Shown: positions 6,037 to 10,896 of the stretch, one piece after another
Position numbering within the stretch: position 1 is the stretch's first letter
Layout: every line of letters begins with the position of its first letter
Origin: Patescibacteria group bacterium
Lineage (GTDB): Bacteria; Patescibacteriota; UBA1384; CAILIB01
Assembly (NCBI GenBank): GCA_018968785.1
Contig: JAGWZN010000012.1
Span: 1 to 10,896, forward strand
DNA length: 10,896 nt
Reading direction: 5' to 3'
Made by a program: the position numbers and the translations under genes
The notes under the pieces: model-generated
Told to the model about the DNA's origin: nothing
What the model saw: the letters and a program-made list of their open reading frames with translations, nothing else
Databases searched by the model: none

Positions 6037-8604
6037 CTACCCTTCCTCGTCTTCCGTTTTCTCGCTCAGGACAGCGGCGGATACAACCCGATCACCGGAC
6101 TCCAGTCGCATTAAGGTCACACCCTGGGTCACCCGCCCAAGCTGCTTCACTGACTGCATACTGGTCTTGATAATGGTGCCCCGACCCGAAATCAGCATCA
6201 ATTCTCCACTTGTGTCGGCTACCACTTCGGCAAAAACAACCGTACCAACCCGGGGGGTCACCGCGGCCGCTTTAATGCCCATACCGCCCCGGTTCTGGAT
6301 ATCAAAATGACTGAGCGGCGTCCGTTTGCCAAAGCCGTTTTCAAACACCACCAGAATAGTAGCGGTCTTCAGATCTTTTTCCGTAAGAACGTCCATCGCG
6401 ACCACTCTATCCTCGGGTCGTAACTTCATGCCACGTACTCCGGCAGCACTTCTTCCTGTCGGTCGCACATCGCTTTCTTTGTATAGGATTGCCTGGGCTT
6501 TCGCGGTAACCATTAATACCACGTCGCTTCCATTGGACGGCTTCACCCAACGCAGGCTGTTTTTCGGTGCCAGCTTGATAGCGATGATTCCGTTCTTGCG
6601 GACATTGGCGTAAGCGCTAATCTCGGTTTTCTTTACGGTTCCGTCTGTCGTACCCATAATGAAGAAGCCAGCCGCTTTCTCCTGTTCTTTAGTTAGGGTC
6701 AGTACCGCGGTTACCTTCTCATCTTGCCCGATTTGAATCACATTTACGATCGACTGACCCTTTGACTGTCTGGTCGTGGACGGGATTTCATATACCTGGG
6801 TCTTATACAGTTTTCCTTGATCCGTAAAGAAGTAGATACTGTCGTGCGTCATGGCGGATAACAGGTATGCCACCTCATCTTCTTCTTTGGTTGACATGCC
6901 GACTACGCCCTTACCGCCACGCCCCTGGCTGCGGTATGTATCACGCTGCACCCGCTTAATGTAGTTGGTTTTGGTTAGAGAGATTACCACCTCTTCATTT
7001 GGAATCAGGTCCTCAGCGGTAAAACCGGTAATATCGCTCTGAATAATCTTTGTCTTGCGCTTGCGTCCGTACTTTTCCTTGATCTCGCGGGTTTCAGCGC
7101 GAATAAGATCCAGAATCTTCTCTTCATGCGCTAACAGATCTTCCAGATAGGCAATGTACTTCATTTTTTCATCGTACTCATCTTGAAGCCGCTGCCGCTC
7201 CAAGCCAACCAGAGATGAGAGTCGCATATCCAAAATAGCGTTTGCCTGGATTTCGCTGAACTCAAACCGCTTCATTAAACGGGCGCGGGCCTCGTCCCGG
7301 TTCTTTGAGGAGCGGATAATGGCTACCACTTCATCAATGGCGTCCAACGCTTTCAGCAGTCCTTCCAGAATATGCGCTCTTTCTTTTGCTTTACGCAACT
7401 CAAACTCACTGCGCCGGCGGATAACGATTTGGCGATGCTTCACAAACTCTTGCAGCACTTCTTTCAAAGAAAGCACCCTTGGCTCGACAGTATCGACCAG
7501 TGCTAACATGTTGACGTGGTAGGCCGTTTGTAGCGGCGTCATCTCGTACAGTCGGTTTAATACTTTCTTCGGGTAGCTGTTTGCCCGCAGTTCAATTACA
7601 ATCCGGATACCTTCCCGGCTGGTTTCGTCGCGAATATCGGTAATGCCGTCAATTTTCTTATCTTTTACGAGATCGGCGATTTTAGCCACCATATCCGCTT
7701 TATTCACCTGGTAGGGAATTTCGGTTACCACAATCCGGAAACCGTTTTTCCGTTCCTCAATTTCCGCTACCGAGCGGATAACGAACTTACCGCGGCCGGC
7801 CGCGTACGCTTCCCGTAAACCGGTGCCGGCGTACACTTCCGCTCCGGTTGGAAAATCCGGGCCGGGAATGTACTTCATCAACTCCTCTACGGTAATCTCG
7901 GGCTTATCGATTAGCGCTATCACGCCATCGCACAGTTCAGCCAGATTATGGGTCGGCACATTGGTGGCCATTCCAACCGCGATACCGATCACACCGTTTA
8001 GGAGCAGGTTTGGTACACGGGTCGGCAACACAATCGGTTCCAGGGTGGTGCCATCAAAGGTTGGGGTGAAATCAACCGTTTCTTTATCGATATCGGCCAG
8101 CAGTTCGTCGGAAATTTTAGCCAGTCTGGCTTCGGTGTACCGCATAGCCGCCGGCGCGTCACCGTCCATGGAACCAAAGTTACCTTGGCCATCGATCAGC
8201 GTATGACCCATGGAAAACCACTGAGCCATGCGAGCCAGCGAGTCGTAAATGGCTACATCGCCGTGCGGATGGTAAGCCGCCATCACCTGACCGACAATAG
8301 TGGCCGATTTCTTATGTTTGACAGTGGAACGTAAGCCAAGTTCATTACTGGCAAAAAGAATGCGCCGGTGGATCGGCTTCAGCCCGTCCCTCACATCCGG
8401 CAACGCCCGGGCCACAATGACTGACATGGCGTAATCAAGATAGGACTTCTGCATTTCGGCCACGATATCACGCGGCTGCACCAAACCGACCCCCGGTACA
8501 TGTATCGGCTCTTTCACAGTTTGCACCGTTAACTGCTCGGACTGCGTTTCGCTATCCAGTCCGGACGGTTCAATCGGATCAATATTAGGATCTTCATCAG
8601 GCAT
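6037..8604 (-). CDS. gyrA: DNA gyrase subunit A
   Basis: GyrA is the DNA breakage and reunion subunit of gyrase, which introduces negative supercoils as an A2B2 complex with GyrB. The protein is 855 residues. A variable acidic N-terminal stretch of about 40 residues precedes the winged-helix domain (PRDIVAEMQKSYLDYAMSVIVARALPDVRDG). The catalytic tyrosine is Tyr156 in AAMRYTEARL (E. coli Tyr122). The tower and coiled-coil regions follow. The GyrA box QGRGGKG (560-566), which DNA wrapping requires, opens the C-terminal beta-pinwheel and distinguishes this from ParC. The tail is short and acidic (EKTEDEEG). In the quinolone region GDVAIYD, Val117 replaces the usual Ser at E. coli position 83, while Asp121 (position 87) is kept. 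The start lies 9 nt after the gyrB stop and has no Shine-Dalgarno, which points to translational coupling. The stop is TAG. Confidence 0.97.
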   Translation of the reverse strand: MPDEDPNIDPIEPSGLDSETQSEQLTVQTVKEPIHVPGVGLVQPRDIVAEMQKSYLDYAMSVIVARALPDVRDGLKPIHRRILFASNELGLRSTVKHKKSATIVGQVMAAYHPHGDVAIYDSLARMAQWFSMGHTLIDGQGNFGSMDGDAPAAMRYTEARLAKISDELLADIDKETVDFTPTFDGTTLEPIVLPTRVPNLLLNGVIGIAVGMATNVPTHNLAELCDGVIALIDKPEITVEELMKYIPGPDFPTGAEVYAGTGLREAYAAGRGKFVIRSVAEIEERKNGFRIVVTEIPYQVNKADMVAKIADLVKDKKIDGITDIRDETSREGIRIVIELRANSYPKKVLNRLYEMTPLQTAYHVNMLALVDTVEPRVLSLKEVLQEFVKHRQIVIRRRSEFELRKAKERAHILEGLLKALDAIDEVVAIIRSSKNRDEARARLMKRFEFSEIQANAILDMRLSSLVGLERQRLQDEYDEKMKYIAYLEDLLAHEEKILDLIRAETREIKEKYGRKRKTKIIQSDITGFTAEDLIPNEEVVISLTKTNYIKRVQRDTYRSQGRGGKGVVGMSTKEEDEVAYLLSAMTHDSIYFFTDQGKLYKTQVYEIPSTTRQSKGQSIVNVIQIGQDEKVTAVLTLTKEQEKAAGFFIMGTTDGTVKKTEISAYANVRKNGIIAIKLAPKNSLRWVKPSNGSDVVLMVTAKAQAILYKESDVRPTGRSAAGVRGMKLRPEDRVVAMDVLTEKDLKTATILVVFENGFGKRTPLSHFDIQNRGGMGIKAAAVTPRVGTVVFAEVVADTSGELMLISGRGTIIKTSMQSVKQLGRVTQGVTLMRLESGDRVVSAAVLSEKTEDEEG

Positions 8605-8613
8605 ATGCAGTCG

Positions 8614-10707
8614 TTATATGTCTAGGGTCGCGGTCTTAGCATGAGTTTGAATAAACCGTTTACGCGGCGGTACCTCTTCACCCATTAACATTGAAAACAC
8701 TTCATCCGCTTTCTCGGCATCCTCAATGGTTACCTGCCGCAGCACCCGGTGCTCAGGATTCATAGTGGTTTCCCACAGTTGTTCGGCATTCATTTCACCC
8801 AGTCCTTTAAAGCGCTGCACCTGGACTTTCAGCCGTTTCAAACGGTTTTCCTCTATTGGCAAGTCGGAGGTAAGTTCGGTTGTGGTAAGCTCATTACTCT
8901 CCGTATTCTCCGCTTCGCCTTCATCAGCTTCGCCCTTCTTTTTTTTCTCGTCTGCTTCTTTTTCCAGCTTGTTCAGGAGCGCGTCCAGCTCCCTATCGGA
9001 AAGCGCCCAATACTTTTCCTTTCCTTTTACTACCCCGTAGAGCGGCGGCTGGGCGATATATAGATGGCCTTTACTGATAATGTCGGGAAAATGACGGTAG
9101 AAAAGGGTTAATAACAGGGTACAGATATGAGCTCCATCAACGTCCGCGTCCGTCATTATGATGACACGGTGATAGCGTAGCTTAGAGTAATCGACCTGGT
9201 CACCCACTCCCACACCAGCCGCCACGATGAGGTTTTTAATTCCTTCCGACGACAGCATCCGGTCCAACCTGGCTCGTTCCACGTTTAAAATCTTACCGCG
9301 CAACGGCAGGATAGCTTGAGTACGGCGGTCACGGCCCTCTTTTGCTGAACCGCCTGCACTATCGCCCTCGACGATGAACAGCTCCGATTTGGCCGGATCT
9401 TTCTCCGAGCAGTCAGCTAATTTTCCAGGTAAGGTCATCCCTTCCAAAGCGCCTTTGCGGATCACCGTTTCCCGGGCCGCTCGAGCCGCCAACCGCGCTC
9501 GGAGGGATAGTACTGATTTTTCAATAATTTTTTTGGCGCAAGCCGGGTTTTCGTTAAAATAGTACTCTAACCCCTCACTCACAACCGAATCGACCGCCGA
9601 GCGCATTTCCGGATTCCCCAACTTGCCCTTGGTCTGGCCCTCGAACTGTGGATCGGGCAGCTTAACCGATACAACCGCCGTGAGCCCTTCACGGACATCG
9701 TCTCCAGTCAGCGCGCCATCCGCGTCTTTTAACAAACCGGAAGATTTGCCGTAGGAATTGATCTGCCGGGTTAGCGCCATCCGGAAACCGGCCAGATGGG
9801 TTCCACCCTCAGGAGTCACCACATTATTCGCGAAGGTGTAAACTCGCTCATTAAAGTCATCGGCGTATCCCATCGCTACTTCTACCCGCAAATCACCGAT
9901 CTGCTTATCAACGTAAAACAGGGGATCGGTAATCGTTTCATGCGACTTGTTCAGATGACGCACATAGGAAGAGATACCGCCTTCAAAGTAAAACGTGTAG
10001 GTTTTTAAATCGCCAAGTAGCGCGTCCGGCACCTGCTCGCGGTAATCAGAGAGCACAAAGGTAACACCCTTGGTCAGGTACGCCGAATTGCGCATATGGT
10101 CCAGTATGGTCTTGTGGCTGAACTCAATAGACGGGAAGATGCTGCTGTCTGGCATGAAAGTAATTCGGGTACCGTTTCCGGTCACTTGCTGCCATTCATC
10201 GGCCTTCGGATTCTCCGACGGCTTGAGCTGACCCTCTGCCACGCCATGATCGAAAGAAAGAACGTAGTACCGGCCATCTATTTTTACCTCCGCCTTCACC
10301 CAGACTGAAAGCGCGTTGACTACTGACGCGCCAACACCGTGTAGACCGCCGGAAACCTTATATCCTCCTCCTCCGAACTTACCGCCGGCATGCAAAACGG
10401 TTAAGACCGTTTCCAGCGCTGATTTACCGGTCTTAGCCACCGTATCTACCGGAATGCCACGGCCATTATCTTCCACGGTAACCGATCCGTCCGCGTTCAT
10501 TATGACTCGGATCCGGTCACAGTAACCGGCCATCGTTTCGTCAATCGAATTATCCAGTATCTCCCATACCAGATGGTGCAGCCCTTCCGGCCCGGTACCG
10601 CCGATATACATACCCGGTCGTTTCCGAACCGGCTCCAGTCCTTCCAAAACGGTGATCTGTTGGGCGTTATAAGAGTTAGCGGACTTTTTAGCGGAATCGG
10701 TAGGCAT
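8614..10707 (-). CDS. gyrB: DNA gyrase subunit B
   Basis: GyrB is the ATPase subunit of gyrase. The 697-residue protein has the GHKL ATPase domain, with Glu49 as probable catalytic base and Asn53 as Mg ligand in HHLVWEILDNSIDE, Asp80 in VEDNGRGIP, and the ATP lid GGKFGGGGYKVSGGLHGVG. The transducer domain contains QTKGKLGN (358-365). The TOPRIM domain has EGDSAGGSAKEGR (Glu447) and TDADVDGAH (Asp520, Asp522, Asp524). The C-terminal motif is QRFKGLGEMNAEQLWETTMNP. A charged, low-complexity insert of about 45 residues (581-625) precedes that motif. At the E. coli Arg136 position there is Ile143. An in-frame TGA 18 nt upstream (10725-10723) leaves this ATG as the only ATG start that includes the full N-terminus. 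No Shine-Dalgarno is visible. This is the first gene of the gyrBA-infB-obg operon. Confidence 0.97.
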   Translation of the reverse strand: MPTDSAKKSANSYNAQQITVLEGLEPVRKRPGMYIGGTGPEGLHHLVWEILDNSIDETMAGYCDRIRVIMNADGSVTVEDNGRGIPVDTVAKTGKSALETVLTVLHAGGKFGGGGYKVSGGLHGVGASVVNALSVWVKAEVKIDGRYYVLSFDHGVAEGQLKPSENPKADEWQQVTGNGTRITFMPDSSIFPSIEFSHKTILDHMRNSAYLTKGVTFVLSDYREQVPDALLGDLKTYTFYFEGGISSYVRHLNKSHETITDPLFYVDKQIGDLRVEVAMGYADDFNERVYTFANNVVTPEGGTHLAGFRMALTRQINSYGKSSGLLKDADGALTGDDVREGLTAVVSVKLPDPQFEGQTKGKLGNPEMRSAVDSVVSEGLEYYFNENPACAKKIIEKSVLSLRARLAARAARETVIRKGALEGMTLPGKLADCSEKDPAKSELFIVEGDSAGGSAKEGRDRRTQAILPLRGKILNVERARLDRMLSSEGIKNLIVAAGVGVGDQVDYSKLRYHRVIIMTDADVDGAHICTLLLTLFYRHFPDIISKGHLYIAQPPLYGVVKGKEKYWALSDRELDALLNKLEKEADEKKKKGEADEGEAENTESNELTTTELTSDLPIEENRLKRLKVQVQRFKGLGEMNAEQLWETTMNPEHRVLRQVTIEDAEKADEVFSMLMGEEVPPRKRFIQTHAKTATLDI

Positions 10708-10896
10708 GGAATGAAGAATTAATCACAAAAAAAGATTTGTCGCAATCATTTGATATCATCGTACCACATAAGCTCTGGTAAAGGAAATTCCTCTGACCCA
10801 CCTGCACGAAAATAGCCATATTGTCAAAGTACGGGTCGGCACTAACTAGGGAGATAGCGAAGTAAAACGAAGCGTGTCTGGCCAGCTTAACCGATA
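10708..10896. other. Region upstream of gyrB with no recognisable gene
   Basis: These 189 bases up to the window edge hold the candidate gyrB promoter, two short palindromes (TGATATCA and AGGAAATTCCT) and an AT-rich stretch next to the gyrB start. A perfect TTGACA (10827-10822, minus strand) has no matching -10 at a usable distance. One minus-strand frame stays open from the edge and overlaps the gyrB start, but it resembles no family I know. I see no convincing tRNA, terminator or repeat. Confidence 0.6.
10758..10786 (-). promoter_or_regulatory. Candidate extended -10 promoter of gyrB
   Basis: On the minus strand TGG-TACGAT (10766-10758) fits an extended -10 element, with a weak -35 TTCCTT (10786-10781) at 17-nt spacing. 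Transcription would start near 10751, leaving a leader of roughly 44 nt before the gyrB ATG. The -35 is poor and overlaps the short palindrome AGGAAATTCCT (10782-10792). The predicted start point lies at the edge of the palindrome TGATATCA (10751-10758). This is the best candidate I can find for the operon, but it is weak. Confidence 0.35.

Noticed and set aside
4208..10707. Alternative genetic code with TGA read as an amino acid, as in some Patescibacteria
   Set aside because: None of the genes contains an in-frame TGA, including at conserved glycines, and all ends fit family lengths with TAA or TAG. The absence of TGA stops in four genes is too small a sample to mean anything.
10780..10803. 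Plus-strand CCTCTGACCCACC, resembling the 3' end of a tRNA
   Set aside because: There is no matching T-loop, no complementary 5' acceptor arm at the right distance, and no anticodon or D arm on either strand.
10746..10823. Minus-strand peptide in another frame (QYGYFRAGGSEEFPLPELMWYDDIK then stop), with protein-like composition
   Set aside because: A stop lies directly upstream (10826-10824) and more stops precede it in the same frame. The only ATG is near its end. No gene can be supported, although a decayed remnant cannot be excluded.
10822..10827. Perfect minus-strand TTGACA as a -35 for gyrB
   Set aside because: At 15-19 nt spacing the sequence is GC-rich with nothing like a -10 hexamer.
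10688..10894. Minus-strand frame open from the window edge, with an ATG at 10819, ending inside gyrB
   Set aside because: It overlaps the gyrB start by about 20 nt in another frame, has no Shine-Dalgarno, resembles no family I know and covers the candidate promoter. A chance open frame is more likely, though an upstream sequence could change this.

Overview
This window is a core housekeeping block with every gene on the minus strand. In transcription order it holds gyrB, gyrA, infB, obg and then rpoB, whose 3' end runs off the window at position 1. I see no mobile element, CRISPR array, rRNA, confident tRNA or defence or biosynthetic cluster. All four complete genes are intact, and they stop with TAA or TAG. 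None uses TGA as a stop and none has an in-frame TGA, so the standard code fits.

The proteins suggest a streamlined bacterium, most likely of the Patescibacteria/CPR type. IF2 is only 595 residues and starts directly at its IF2_N domain. Obg is 325 residues and has no C-terminal domain after the G domain. RpoB is the short form without the large inserts of the E. coli protein. GyrB carries a small charged insert before its C-terminal motif. This placement rests on family features I recognise, not on a tree; another small-genome phylum is possible. Base composition is moderate, near half GC by eye.

Layout: 10896-10708 is a non-coding leader with a weak candidate promoter for gyrB. gyrB (10707-8614) and gyrA (8604-6037) are 9 nt apart and together make DNA gyrase. 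infB (5995-4208) follows after 41 nt with its own Shine-Dalgarno. obg (4203-3226) follows after only 4 nt. These four genes look like one operon joining DNA supercoiling, translation initiation and ribosome assembly. A 136-nt gap then holds a near-consensus sigma-70-type promoter, a hairpin followed by six Ts and a strong Shine-Dalgarno, all in front of rpoB. rpoB therefore appears to be separately promoted and possibly attenuated.

The points most worth a second look are the rpoB leader, where one pyrimidine-rich segment could pair with either the terminator arm or the Shine-Dalgarno, and three drug-contact positions altered from the usual residue: RpoB 529 (Arg to Cys, with changes at 516, 531 and 533), GyrA 83 (Ser to Val) and GyrB 136 (Arg to Ile), all in E. 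coli numbering. The gene order gyrBA-infB-obg is also unlike the classical neighbourhoods of infB and obg. I did not find a clear new biological system.
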